A stretch of DNA of 64,000 bases from Candidatus Faecousia excrementipullorum (GTDB taxonomy: Bacteria; Bacillota; Clostridia; Oscillospirales; Oscillospiraceae). Positions 40,426 to 47,483 of the stretch are shown here, piece after piece (positions within the stretch are counted from its first letter, which is position 1; every line of letters starts with the position of its first letter). Where the stretch lies: NCBI GenBank assembly GCA_018712825.1, contig DVGG01000038.1:1-64000 (forward strand). The letters run 5' to 3'. Position numbers and translations under genes: made by a program. Under the pieces are notes generated by a model. The model had not been told where the DNA came from. It saw only the letters and a list, made by a program, of their open reading frames with translations, and searched no databases.

Positions 40426-41478
40426 ATGGCTGAACAGTTTCAGGAGCGTGTTGTGAAAATTAAGGTTATCGGTGTCGGCGGCGCCGGTAACAATGTCATT
40501 AACCGTATGATTGAAGCCGGTGTGGAGGGCGTGGACTTCATCGTCATCAACACCGATAAGCAGGACCTGAACAAGTCCGTTTGTAAGAACAAGGTGCAGA
40601 TCGGTGAGAAGCTCACCGGCGGCATGGGCGCCGGCTCCAAGCCGGAGATTGGCCAGAAGTCCGCTGAGGAGAGCCGGGGCCAGATTGCCAAGATTCTGGA
40701 AGGCACCGACATGGTGTTCATCACCGCCGGCATGGGCGGCGGCACCGGCACCGGCGCAGCACCCATCGTGGCTGACCTGGCTCACGAGGCCGGCGTCCTG
40801 ACGGTAGGCGTGGTGACCAAGCCCTTCAAGTTCGAGGGTGCCAACCGTATGCGTCAGGCTGAGGCCGGTATCAAGGAGCTGTCCGGCAAGGTGGACTCCC
40901 TGATTATCATCCCCAACGACCGTCTGAAGTACGTCACCGACCAGAAGATTACCTTCGCCAACGCTTTCGGCATTGCCGACGATGTGCTGAAGCAGGCTGT
41001 CACCTCCATTTCCGAACTGGTGGGCTATTCCGAGCGGGTGATCATCAACCTGGACTTTGCAGACGTGTCTGCGGTTATGAAGGACGCCGGTCGGGCTCAC
41101 ATGGGCGTGGGCATTGCCTCCGGCAAGGAGAAGGCCGAGCAGGCCGCTCTGGCTGCCGTAGCCAGCCCCCTGCTGGAGACCTCCATCAACGGCGCTACCG
41201 GCGTGCTGGTGAATGTGACCGGCTCCGATGAGCTGACCCTGGACGATGTGGAGATTGCTGCCAGCATCGTGCAGGAGGCTGCCAACCCGGATGCCAACAT
41301 TATCTTCGGCGCCACCTCTTCCGATGAATTCCAGGATGAGATGCGGGTTACGGTGATTGCCACCGGCTTTGAGCAGGCCCAGGAAGCAGAGCCCGCCAAG
41401 ACCGAGGAGAAGGGAAAGCCCGTCAAGACTGCCGACGTAAGCGACATTGACGAGATTTTCAGCATTTTCAACCGCTAA
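40426..41478 (+). CDS. ftsZ: Cell division protein FtsZ
   Basis: 350-residue tubulin-like GTPase that forms the Z-ring. The nucleotide-binding motif GMGGGTGTGAAP, the N-terminal IKVIGVGGAGNNVINRM and T7-loop NLDFADVSAVM are exact. A short linker (about 320-338) leads to the conserved tail DVSDIDEIFSIFNR that binds membrane tethers. No ftsA is adjacent, so the tether (SepF or FtsA) is elsewhere. AGGAGGAG precedes ATG 40426, and codons are strongly biased, in keeping with high expression. A terminator follows. Confidence 0.98.
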   Translation: MAEQFQERVVKIKVIGVGGAGNNVINRMIEAGVEGVDFIVINTDKQDLNKSVCKNKVQIGEKLTGGMGAGSKPEIGQKSAEESRGQIAKILEGTDMVFITAGMGGGTGTGAAPIVADLAHEAGVLTVGVVTKPFKFEGANRMRQAEAGIKELSGKVDSLIIIPNDRLKYVTDQKITFANAFGIADDVLKQAVTSISELVGYSERVIINLDFADVSAVMKDAGRAHMGVGIASGKEKAEQAALAAVASPLLETSINGATGVLVNVTGSDELTLDDVEIAASIVQEAANPDANIIFGATSSDEFQDEMRVTVIATGFEQAQEAEPAKTEEKGKPVKTADVSDIDEIFSIFNR

Positions 41479-41489
41479 GGAATGTTCTG

Positions 41490-41523
41490 ACCATCCCGGA
41501 CACTTCGTCCGGGATGGTTTTTT
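41490..41523 (+). terminator. Terminator of ftsZ
   Basis: Perfect 12-bp stem ACCATCCCGGAC/GTCCGGGATGGT with a 5-base loop, followed by T6. Confidence 0.92.
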
Positions 41524-41538
41524 ATGAAGGAGAAGCCT

Positions 41539-42288
41539 ATGAATGCTTATCACGCCCTGGCCCAGAGCTATGACCGGCTGACCCGGGATGTGGACTATGA
41601 AAAAACCGTAGCCTTTTACCACCGGATTCTGGAGCGGGAGGGCCTCCGCCCCAGAACGGCGGTGGATTTGGCCTGCGGCACCGGCTCTGTGGCGGTGATT
41701 CTGGCCCGGGAGGGTCTGAGGGTCACGGGAGTGGATATGTCCGAGGAAATGCTGACGGTAGCCAGCCAGAAGGCTGTGGGTATGGAAAATCCCCCCATGT
41801 TCGTGTGCCAGTCTCTTCAGCGGCTGCGGCTGCCCAGAGGGGTGGACTTGGCGGTGTGCGCCCTGGACAGTCTGGACTATATTCTGGACCCACAGGTGTG
41901 CCAGGAGGCCCTGCACCGGATTTATAAGGCCCTGAACCCCGGGGGCATCTTTATCTTCGACGTGAACACCCCGGAAAAGCTCCGGGCCATGGATGACCAG
42001 ATTTTCCTGGATGAGGACGAGGACGTGTACTGCGTCTGGCGGGGGGAATTTGACGAAAAAACCAATATCTGCTCCTACGGAATGGACCTGTTCCAGAGAA
42101 GGGGAGAGGTGTGGCACCGGAGCTTTGAGGAGCACCGGGAGTACGCCTATTCCCAGGCTCAGCTTACGGAAATGCTGCGGCAAGCCCGCTTTACCCGGAT
42201 TGCCGTCTTTGGGGACGGCCGTCTGGAAGCACCCCGGGAAGGGGAGCAGAGAATCTATTTGAAAGCCAGAAAGGGAAGAATCCTATGA
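41539..42288 (+). CDS. Class I SAM-dependent methyltransferase
   Basis: 249-residue methyltransferase with SAM motif I AVDLACGTGSVAVILA, acidic VTGVDMSEEML and motif IV-like DLAVCALDSLDYI. The last resembles the small-molecule/unknown-substrate methyltransferases common in Firmicutes (YrrT/YqeM-like). ATG 41539 (MNAYHALAQSYDRLT) is favoured because AAGGAG overlaps the earlier in-frame ATG at 41524, which itself lies in the ftsZ terminator T-tract. It overlaps hslO by four bases, so the two are coupled. Substrate unknown. Confidence 0.85.
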   Translation: MNAYHALAQSYDRLTRDVDYEKTVAFYHRILEREGLRPRTAVDLACGTGSVAVILAREGLRVTGVDMSEEMLTVASQKAVGMENPPMFVCQSLQRLRLPRGVDLAVCALDSLDYILDPQVCQEALHRIYKALNPGGIFIFDVNTPEKLRAMDDQIFLDEDEDVYCVWRGEFDEKTNICSYGMDLFQRRGEVWHRSFEEHREYAYSQAQLTEMLRQARFTRIAVFGDGRLEAPREGEQRIYLKARKGRIL

Positions 42289-43163
42289 GTGACTATTTGG
42301 TGCGAGGCATGAGCATGGACGGCTCTGTGAAGATGGTAGCCATCCGCTCCACGGAATTGGTTAGAAGAGGGGCCCAGATTCAGGGCACCACCCCCAACGC
42401 CACAGCGGCCTTTGGACGGGCGCTCACGGCGGCCTCCATGATGGGCAATATGCAGAAGGTGGAGAACGGCTCCATGACCCTGCAGATCCGGGGCGGCGGC
42501 CCCATCGGCTCCATCGTGTGCGTTTCCGACCCCCAGGGCAATGTCCGGGGCTACGTGGTGGAGCCCAAGGTGCCCCTGGTGGAAAAATACCCCGGCAAGC
42601 TGGACGTGGGGGCCACGGTGGGCAAAGATGGAACCCTCACGGTAATCCGGGACCTGCAGATGAAAGAGCCTTACGTGGGCTCCACGGAGCTGGTATCGGG
42701 AGAAATCGGAGACGATGTGACCGCCTACTTTGCCTACAGCGAGCAAACCCCCACCGCCTGCGCCCTGGGGGTGCTGGTGGACCGGGACCAGAGCGTGAAG
42801 GTGGCCGGCGGCTACCTCATCCAGCTGCTGCCGGAGGCCTCGGAAGAGACGGTGGCAGCCATTGAGGCAGGCATCAAGCGGGCAGGCTCCGTCACCACCA
42901 TGCTGGAGCAGGGGCTGACCCCGGAGGACATTCTGGGACAGGTCTGCGGCGATGTGGGCGTGGTGTTCCTGGAGACCACAGAGGTGTCCTACAAGTGCTA
43001 CTGCTCCCGGGAGCGGGTGACCCAGGCCCTCATCAGCATCGGCAAAAAGGAGCTGGAGGAGATTGCGGCGGAGGGCAAATCCTTCCCGGTGGAGTGCCAG
43101 TTCTGCGATACGGTCTATACCTTCACCCCGGAAGAAATCCGGGAAATCTTAAAAACCCTGTAA
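42285..43163 (+). CDS. hslO: Redox-regulated chaperone Hsp33
   Basis: 292-residue Hsp33, a holdase switched on by oxidation. The N-terminal domain starts SDYLVRGMSMDGSVKMVAI; the C-terminal redox switch has four zinc-binding cysteines as CYCS and CQFC (about residues 237-267), spaced as in the family. ATG 42285 overlaps the methyltransferase stop. In a presumed strict anaerobe it would protect proteins during oxygen exposure. Confidence 0.96.
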   Translation: MSDYLVRGMSMDGSVKMVAIRSTELVRRGAQIQGTTPNATAAFGRALTAASMMGNMQKVENGSMTLQIRGGGPIGSIVCVSDPQGNVRGYVVEPKVPLVEKYPGKLDVGATVGKDGTLTVIRDLQMKEPYVGSTELVSGEIGDDVTAYFAYSEQTPTACALGVLVDRDQSVKVAGGYLIQLLPEASEETVAAIEAGIKRAGSVTTMLEQGLTPEDILGQVCGDVGVVFLETTEVSYKCYCSRERVTQALISIGKKELEEIAAEGKSFPVECQFCDTVYTFTPEEIREILKTL

Positions 43164-43170
43164 TCCATGG

Positions 43171-43203
43171 GGTGCCGGAGCCTGATCCCCAGGCTCCGGC
43201 ACC
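43171..43203 (+). terminator. Hairpin after hslO
   Basis: Perfect 13-bp stem GGTGCCGGAGCCT/AGGCTCCGGCACC with a 7-base loop, 8 bases after the hslO stop. There is no T-run directly behind it (the first lies about 27 bases on), so it is a terminator candidate only. Confidence 0.55.
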
Positions 43204-43285
43204 CGGGGATTTACCGCATAAAACCGGTGTTTTCCAAACTTTTTTATAAAAAATCATTTTTTTGAAAAAATATGCGAAAAAGTGC

Positions 43286-43314
43286 TTGACAAATCGCTTG
43301 TTAGCATATATAAT
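43286..43314 (+). promoter_or_regulatory. Consensus promoter of the tRNA cluster
   Basis: TTGACA at 43286-43291, 17-base spacer, TATAAT at 43309-43314: a perfect match in both hexamers, preceded by an A/T-rich block (43231-43282) like an UP element. Transcription would begin near 43321, about 35 bases before the first tRNA. Confidence 0.93.
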
Positions 43315-43355
43315 GTGCCATGTCGCTGAGGTGAGCAACCGAAAGCGAGGGGTAA

Positions 43356-43431
43356 GGGAGCATAGCTCAGCTGGGAGAGCACATGCCTTACAAGCATGGG
43401 GTCACAGGTTCGAGCCCTGTTGTTCCCACCA
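43356..43431 (+). tRNA. tRNA-Val (anticodon TAC)
   Basis: Cloverleaf with acceptor GGGAGCA/TGTTCCC (one G-U), anticodon arm CATGC-CTTACAA-GCATG, T-arm with GGTTCGAGCC, and encoded CCA (43429-43431). Confidence 0.97.
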
Positions 43432-43436
43432 TATCT

Positions 43437-43513
43437 GGCCCGGTGGTGCAGTCGGTTAGCACGCCAGCCTGTCACGCTGGAGGTCGACGGTTCGAGTCCG
43501 TTCCGGGTCGCCA
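43437..43513 (+). tRNA. tRNA-Asp (anticodon GTC)
   Basis: Acceptor GGCCCGG/CCGGGTC with G discriminator, anticodon arm CCAGC-CTGTCAC-GCTGG, T-loop GGTTCGAGTCC, encoded CCA. Confidence 0.97.
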
Positions 43514-43523
43514 AAAATCGCAT

Positions 43524-43549
43524 TCGAGCGGGGCAATCGCCCTGCTCGA
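43524..43549 (+). other. Hairpin in the tRNA-Asp/tRNA-Phe spacer
   Basis: An 11-bp stem TCGAGCGGGGC/GCCCTGCTCGA with one G-U pair and loop AATC fills most of the 39-base spacer. No T-run follows, so a processing or stability role is more likely than termination. Confidence 0.5.
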
Positions 43550-43552
43550 TAT

Positions 43553-43628
43553 GCCTCTGTAGCTCAGTAGGTAGAGCAGAGGACTGAAAATCCTCGTGTC
43601 GTTGGTTCGATTCCGACCGGAGGCACCA
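43553..43628 (+). tRNA. tRNA-Phe (anticodon GAA)
   Basis: Acceptor GCCTCTG/CGGAGGC (with one wobble), anticodon arm GAGGA-CTGAAAA-TCCTC, T-loop GGTTCGATTCC, encoded CCA. Confidence 0.97.
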
Positions 43629-43633
43629 AATAT

Positions 43634-43709
43634 GCGGGTGTAGCTCATCCGGTAGAGCGCCACCTTGCCAAGGTGGAGGTAGCGAGTTCGAGCCTCGTCA
43701 CCCGCTCCA
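43634..43709 (+). tRNA. tRNA-Gly (anticodon GCC)
   Basis: Acceptor GCGGGTG/CACCCGC, anticodon arm CCACC-TTGCCAA-GGTGG, T-arm CGAGTTCGAGCCTCG, encoded CCA after discriminator T. Confidence 0.97.
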
Positions 43710-43714
43710 AACAG

Positions 43715-43739
43715 ATTAGGAACGCATAGCGTTCCTAAT
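43715..43739 (+). other. Perfect hairpin in the tRNA-Gly/tRNA-Cys spacer
   Basis: ATTAGGAACGC-ATA-GCGTTCCTAAT, an uninterrupted 11-bp stem with a 3-base loop. It lacks a long T-run, so tRNA-Cys should still be transcribed, perhaps at a lower level. Confidence 0.6.
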
Positions 43740-43746
43740 TTCATAT

Positions 43747-43821
43747 GGTACCGTGGCCAAGTGGTAAGGCAAGAGTCTGCAAAACTCTCATTCCCCAGTT
43801 CAAATCTGGGCGGTACCTCCA
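43747..43821 (+). tRNA. tRNA-Cys (anticodon GCA)
   Basis: Acceptor GGTACCG/CGGTACC, anticodon arm AGAGT-CTGCAAA-ACTCT, T-arm CCAGTTCAAATCTGG, discriminator T and encoded CCA. Confidence 0.96.
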
Positions 43822-43823
43822 AA

Positions 43824-43854
43824 ATCCCACAGCTTCGGCTGTGGGATTTTTTTT
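43824..43854 (+). terminator. Terminator of the tRNA cluster
   Basis: Stem ATCCCACAGC/GCTGTGGGAT with a stable TTCG loop and T8 behind it; a very strong intrinsic terminator. Confidence 0.95.
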
Positions 43855-43864
43855 GTATTAAAAT

Positions 43865-43888
43865 GGCCTCCCCGAAACCGGGGAGGCC
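43865..43888 (-). terminator. Second hairpin, probable terminator of the DUF134-NifX gene
   Basis: Perfect 9-bp stem GGCCTCCCC/GGGGAGGCC, loop of 6. On the minus strand ATTTTAATAC follows, so it is best read as the terminator of the minus-strand gene beyond the foldback element. Confidence 0.6.
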
Positions 43889-43898
43889 TATGCCGTAT

Positions 43899-44068
43899 TT
43901 AGGGAAGCTCTGAATAAATTGGCAAGAGCTGGCAGCGTGAGATTTTTCGTCAGACAAAAGAATGGAAAACAGTGGAATACTTTATGTATTTCCTGTTTTT
44001 CATTCTGCGTGGATGGCGAAAAAGATAAGCTTTCCAGCCGCAGACGATTTATTCAGAGTTTCCTTAGT
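43899..44068. mobile_element. Foldback MITE-like element with terminal inverted repeats
   Basis: The left end reads TTAGGGAAGCTCTGAATAAA and the reverse complement of the right end reads CTAAGGAAACTCTGAATAAA, with a perfect 12-base core CTCTGAATAAAT. The inner parts also pair (TTTTTCGTCA with TTTTTCGCCA, AGAATGGAAAACAG with AGAATGAAAAACAG), down to a palindromic centre GGAATAC-TTTA-TGTATTTCC. The whole 170-base unit is thus an imperfect palindrome. It encodes no protein and is richer in A/T than its surroundings. TA dinucleotides are found at both outer ends and could be the target duplication. Its right end overlaps the stop codon of the DUF134-NifX gene. A single copy is seen in this window. 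Confidence 0.72.
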
Positions 44069-44831
44069 GCTGTCCGCAGCTGCCGTGGCCGCAGGTGTGA
44101 CCTGCGTGGCTGCCGCAGTGATGTTCGCCTTCCCCATGGTGATGGCTGCACTGCACATCGGGATTGTAGGAAAGCTTGTTTTCCAGCAGAGCGGCTACCG
44201 CCTCATCTGCATCCCCGGAGACGCCGCCGTAAAGCCGGATACCAGCCTCCTCCAGCGCCATCCGGGCACCGCCGCCGATGCCCCCGCAAATCAGGGCATC
44301 CACCTGCAGGCCGGAAAGAACCCCCGCCAGGGCTCCGTGGCCCTGCCCGTTGGTGTCCACCACCCGGGCGCTGACAACCTGACCGCCTTCCACGTCGTAA
44401 ACCTTGAACTGAGCGGTGTGACCGAAGTGCTGATAGATTTCTCCATTTTCGTAAGTGACTGCAATTCTCATGGTATGTTCTCCTTTTTCGATTTTGTAGG
44501 CTTCCTGTTTTCTGGGGCAGCAGCTTAAAGGGCAGTCTCCGCCGGCACATAGCCGGTAATCGCCTCCCTGAATTTGGATGGGCAGCCCCATCACCAGGGC
44601 TTTTGCTATGCGTTTTCTGGCCTGAGCGTAAATGCTCTGCACCGTAGCCCGGCTCACCCCCAGAAGCTGGGCACATTCCTCCTGGCTCAGATCCTCCCAG
44701 TCCATAAGCCGGAGGGTCTCCACCTGTTCAAAGGTAAGCACCACAGGAGTGTCCCCTCCCGGTGTCTCGGGATAGAAGGCCAGGGCCTCCGGCAGCTGAC
44801 ATACCCGCCGGGACTTTACAGGTCTACCCAT
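44064..44831 (-). CDS. DUF134 HTH protein fused to a NifX/NifB-like domain
   Basis: 255-residue two-domain protein. Residues 1-115 form a DUF134-type DNA-binding domain (QVETLRLMDWEDLSQEECAQ, LGVSRATVQSIYAQARKRIA) with a cysteine cluster (CAGGDCPLSCCP). Residues 121-230 match the dinitrogenase iron-molybdenum cofactor-binding fold (MRIAVTYENGEIYQHFGHT ... ALICGGIGGGARMALEEAGI). The tail is His/Cys-rich (CSHHHGEGEHHCGSHAGHTC), suited to metal binding. A strong AAGGAG stands 8 bases before the internal ATG 44471, so the second domain could also be made alone. The stop codon lies in the end of the foldback element. No nif genes are near; a role in Fe-S or metal handling is inference. Confidence 0.85.
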   Translation of the reverse strand: MGRPVKSRRVCQLPEALAFYPETPGGDTPVVLTFEQVETLRLMDWEDLSQEECAQLLGVSRATVQSIYAQARKRIAKALVMGLPIQIQGGDYRLCAGGDCPLSCCPRKQEAYKIEKGEHTMRIAVTYENGEIYQHFGHTAQFKVYDVEGGQVVSARVVDTNGQGHGALAGVLSGLQVDALICGGIGGGARMALEEAGIRLYGGVSGDADEAVAALLENKLSYNPDVQCSHHHGEGEHHCGSHAGHTCGHGSCGQH

Positions 44832-44903
44832 GACATTGCCCCCTTTCTCTTCCGGTATGATGCCATTGTAGCGCTGTTTCTGGCATATGTCAATAACTGC
44901 CGT

Positions 44904-44931
44904 AAAAAAGAATCCCCCGGAAATCCGGGGG
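44904..44931 (-). terminator. Terminator of rnpB
   Basis: Stem CCCCCGG/CCGGGGG with an AAAT-type loop, followed on the minus strand by ATTCTTTTTT. Confidence 0.9.
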
Positions 44932-45277
44932 AGGATCAGGTCTGTAAGCCGGGTTCTGTTTTGACAGCCATCTATCTAGTCCCGGAATTGCTCCCGGGAT
45001 CCAGCCACCTCTTGGGGACGGCCGGGCAAGCCTTAAGTCCCACACACGGTGTTGCTTCGGATAGAGTTTACATCTTAAAACCCATGTCTCCATGGGCAGG
45101 GTGCGCTCTTACCGCACCTTTTCACCCTTACCCTCTTAAGGAGGGCGGTATATCTCTGTTGCACTTGTCCTGGGGTCACCCCCGGCGGGCGTTACCCGTT
45201 ATCCTTGCCCTGTGAAGCCCGGACTTTCCTCACCCGGACCCTTTCGGGTTCCGGCCGCGGCTGTCCAACCTGGTCCG
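44932..45277 (-). ncRNA. rnpB: RNase P RNA, bacterial class A
   Basis: On the minus strand the universal P4 half GAGGAAAGTCCGGGC and its partner near the 3' end (ACAGAACCCGGCTTACAGAC) are present, together with GGATAACGG-type and GGGTGACC segments. The ends pair as P1 (GGACCAGGT with ACCTGATCC). The 5' end is placed at about 45277 from the promoter, and the 3' end next to the terminator hairpin. It is the catalytic RNA that matures tRNA 5' ends, and lies about 1.1 kb from a tRNA cluster. Ends are good to a few bases. Confidence 0.96.
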
Positions 45278-45283
45278 GAAGCT

Positions 45284-45312
45284 ATTTTACCCCATCCCCG
45301 GCGGATTGTCAA
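45284..45312 (-). promoter_or_regulatory. Promoter of rnpB
   Basis: Minus strand TTGACA (45307-45312), 17 bases, TAAAAT (45284-45289), predicting initiation at about 45277. Confidence 0.88.
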
Positions 45313-45317
45313 ATGTC

Positions 45318-45346
45318 TTGCAAAATCTTTTCTCAGGGGATATACT
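45318..45346 (+). promoter_or_regulatory. Promoter of murD-ispD-ispF
   Basis: TTGCAA (45318-45323), 17 bases, TATACT (45341-45346). Its -35 box is only 5 bases from that of the divergent rnpB promoter. Confidence 0.8.
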
Positions 45347-45390
45347 ATGGGCATAGAGAAACAGAAATTTGGGAATAACGAGGGATTGTT

Positions 45391-46758
45391 ATGGCAGATA
45401 CATTTACACAGTATTTTGAAGGACTGAAAGATAAGAAAATTCTGGTGCTGGGCCTGGGGGTGAGCAACCGGCCGCTGGTGCGTCTGCTGCTCCAGGCAGG
45501 ATGCCAGGTCACCGGCTGTGACCGTACCCCCCGGGAGAAGCTGGAGCCGGAGGTACTGGAGCTGGAAAAGCTGGGCTGCACCTTGCACTTGGGGGAGAGC
45601 TACCTGGAGGGGCTTTCCGCCGATGTGGTGTTCCGCACCCCGGGTATGCACCCGGGAAATCCTGCCCTGGAAGCCCTGAGAGCCTCCGGCGCGGCAGTTA
45701 CCTCGGAGATGGAGGTGTTCTTCCAGCTTTGTCCCTGTAAAATCATTGCCGTCACCGGCTCCGACGGAAAAACCACCACCACGACCCTGATTTCCGAAAT
45801 GCTGAAAGCCCAGGGCTACCGGGTGTGGCTGGGAGGCAACATCGGCACACCCCTTCTTTCGGAAATTCCCCACATGACCGCCGGCGACATGGCGGTGGTG
45901 GAGCTGAGCTCCTTCCAGCTGATGGATATGGACAGAAGCCCCCAGGTAGCGGTGGTCACCAACCTGGCACCCAACCATCTGGATGTCCATAAGGATATGC
46001 AGGAGTATGTGGAGGCCAAGAAGAATATCTTCCGCTACCAGGATGAAACCGGAGTGCTGATTGTCAACGGGGACAATGCCATCACCGCTCCCTTCCGGGG
46101 CAAGGGCAAGACCCGGTTCTTTACCCGCCAGGGACATACGGACAACGGGGCAACCCTGGAGGATGGCTGGATTTGCCGGGACGGGGAGAAGGTACTGGAT
46201 ACCCGGGACATCCTTCTGCCGGGGGTACACAATATCGAGAACTATATGGCGGCAATTCTTGCGGTGGAGGGACTGGTGTCCGACGAGAATATCCGCCAGG
46301 TGGCAAAGACCTTCGGGGGTGTGGAGCACCGGATTGAGCTGGTGGCGGTGAAAAACGGGGTAAAATACTATAACGACTCCATCGCCTCCTCTCCCAGCCG
46401 TACCATTGCCGGCCTGGAAAGCTTTTCCCAGAAGGTGCTGCTGATTGCCGGCGGCTACGACAAGCACATCCCCTATGACGTGCTGGGGCCGGTCATCTGC
46501 GCCCATGTAAAGAAGCTGTACCTCAACGGCGCCACGGCGGAGAAAATCCGCCAGGCGGTGATTCAGTCCCCCCAGTACCGGGAGGGCTCTCCCGAAATTG
46601 CCATGTGCGGTGATTTGTACCGGGCGGTGGAGGCGGCCTCCCGGGAGGCTCAGCCGGGGGATGTGGTGCTGCTGAGCCCCGCCAGCGCCGGATTTGACCA
46701 GTTCAAGAACTTTATGGAGCGGGGCAATGTATTCAAAAAGCTTGTAAAGGAGCTGTAA
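45391..46758 (+). CDS. murD: UDP-MurNAc-L-Ala:D-glutamate ligase
   Basis: 455-residue Mur ligase adding D-glutamate. The N-terminal VLGLGVSNRPLVRLLLQAG Rossmann-like region, ATP loop AVTGSDGKTTTTTL, VELSSFQL, TNLAPNHLDVHKDM and the C-terminal DSIASSPSRTIAGLESF with LLSPASAGFDQFKNF are all present. It lies outside the dcw cluster, where murD is often found between mraY and ftsW, and instead leads an operon with ispD and ispF. AACGAGGGA precedes ATG 45391. Confidence 0.96.
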   Translation: MADTFTQYFEGLKDKKILVLGLGVSNRPLVRLLLQAGCQVTGCDRTPREKLEPEVLELEKLGCTLHLGESYLEGLSADVVFRTPGMHPGNPALEALRASGAAVTSEMEVFFQLCPCKIIAVTGSDGKTTTTTLISEMLKAQGYRVWLGGNIGTPLLSEIPHMTAGDMAVVELSSFQLMDMDRSPQVAVVTNLAPNHLDVHKDMQEYVEAKKNIFRYQDETGVLIVNGDNAITAPFRGKGKTRFFTRQGHTDNGATLEDGWICRDGEKVLDTRDILLPGVHNIENYMAAILAVEGLVSDENIRQVAKTFGGVEHRIELVAVKNGVKYYNDSIASSPSRTIAGLESFSQKVLLIAGGYDKHIPYDVLGPVICAHVKKLYLNGATAEKIRQAVIQSPQYREGSPEIAMCGDLYRAVEAASREAQPGDVVLLSPASAGFDQFKNFMERGNVFKKLVKEL

Positions 46759-46760
46759 CC

Positions 46761-47483
46761 ATGGATTTGCGGCAGACGGCAGCGAAAATGCGTGAAATCA
46801 TTCCGGTGAAATACTGCGGCGCAGTGATTGTGGCGGCAGGCTCTGCCACCCGGATGGGAGGCATTGACAAGGTGATGGCCCCCCTGGGAGGAGAGCCTAT
46901 GGTGGCCAGAACCATCCGGGCCTTTCAGGAAAGCCCGGTCATTTCCGAAATCGTGGTGGTGACCCGGCAGGACTTGATTCCCCGGATGGAGGAGCTGTGC
47001 CGGGAATTTCCCAAGGTAATCCAGGTGGTGTCCGGGGGCGCTGACCGGGCGGCTTCCGTGGAGGCAGGCATCGGGGCTCTTTCCAAAAAAGTGAAGCTCA
47101 TCGCCATTCAGGACGGTGCCAGACCCCTGGTGTCCCAGCCTCTTATTGACAGAACTGTCCGGGCTGCCCACAGCTTTGGGGCAGCGGTGCCGGGAATCCC
47201 GGTGAAGGACACCATCAAGTCAGAGAACAAGGGCTTTGTGGGAGAGACCATTCCCCGGCAGCAGCTTCGGGCCATCCAGACCCCCCAGGTTTTTGACGAG
47301 GCCCTGATTCGGGGAGCCCTGAAAAAGGCAAACCGGGAAAAGCTCCCCATCACCGACGACAGCTCCGCCGTGGAGCTTCTGGGAATGTCGGTGAAGATGG
47401 TGGAAGGGGAGGAGAAAAACATCAAAATCACCACCCCCCTGGATTTGGAGATTGCCCGGGTGTTTATGGAGGCTGAAGTATGA
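46761..47483 (+). CDS. ispD: 2-C-methyl-D-erythritol 4-phosphate cytidylyltransferase
   Basis: 240-residue IspD, transferring CMP from CTP onto MEP. The nucleotide-binding [20 protein letters not shown] is present with one Gly-rich loop, as are [21 protein letters not shown], and [11 protein letters not shown]. The first 14 residues precede the usual start, making the protein slightly long, but ATG 46761 right after murD is the only well-placed start. It overlaps ispF. Confidence 0.95.
   Translation: MDLRQTAAKMREIIPVKYCGAVIVAAGSATRMGGIDKVMAPLGGEPMVARTIRAFQESPVISEIVVVTRQDLIPRMEELCREFPKVIQVVSGGADRAASVEAGIGALSKKVKLIAIQDGARPLVSQPLIDRTVRAAHSFGAAVPGIPVKDTIKSENKGFVGETIPRQQLRAIQTPQVFDEALIRGALKKANREKLPITDDSSAVELLGMSVKMVEGEEKNIKITTPLDLEIARVFMEAEV

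Noticed and set aside
40396-42183. A 595-codon minus-strand frame over ftsZ
   Set aside because: Antisense to ftsZ and the methyltransferase; composition is typical of a shadow frame.
43356-43821. CRISPR-like repeats
   Set aside because: The repeated elements are tRNA genes with conserved T-loops, not direct repeats with spacers.
43919-44374. Plus-strand frames opposite the DUF134-NifX gene
   Set aside because: They overlap the foldback element and lie antisense to a gene with recognisable domains.
44471-44831. Treating DUF134 and NifX domains as two separate genes
   Set aside because: The frame is continuous without a stop, so a fused gene is annotated; the internal start is recorded as a possible second product.
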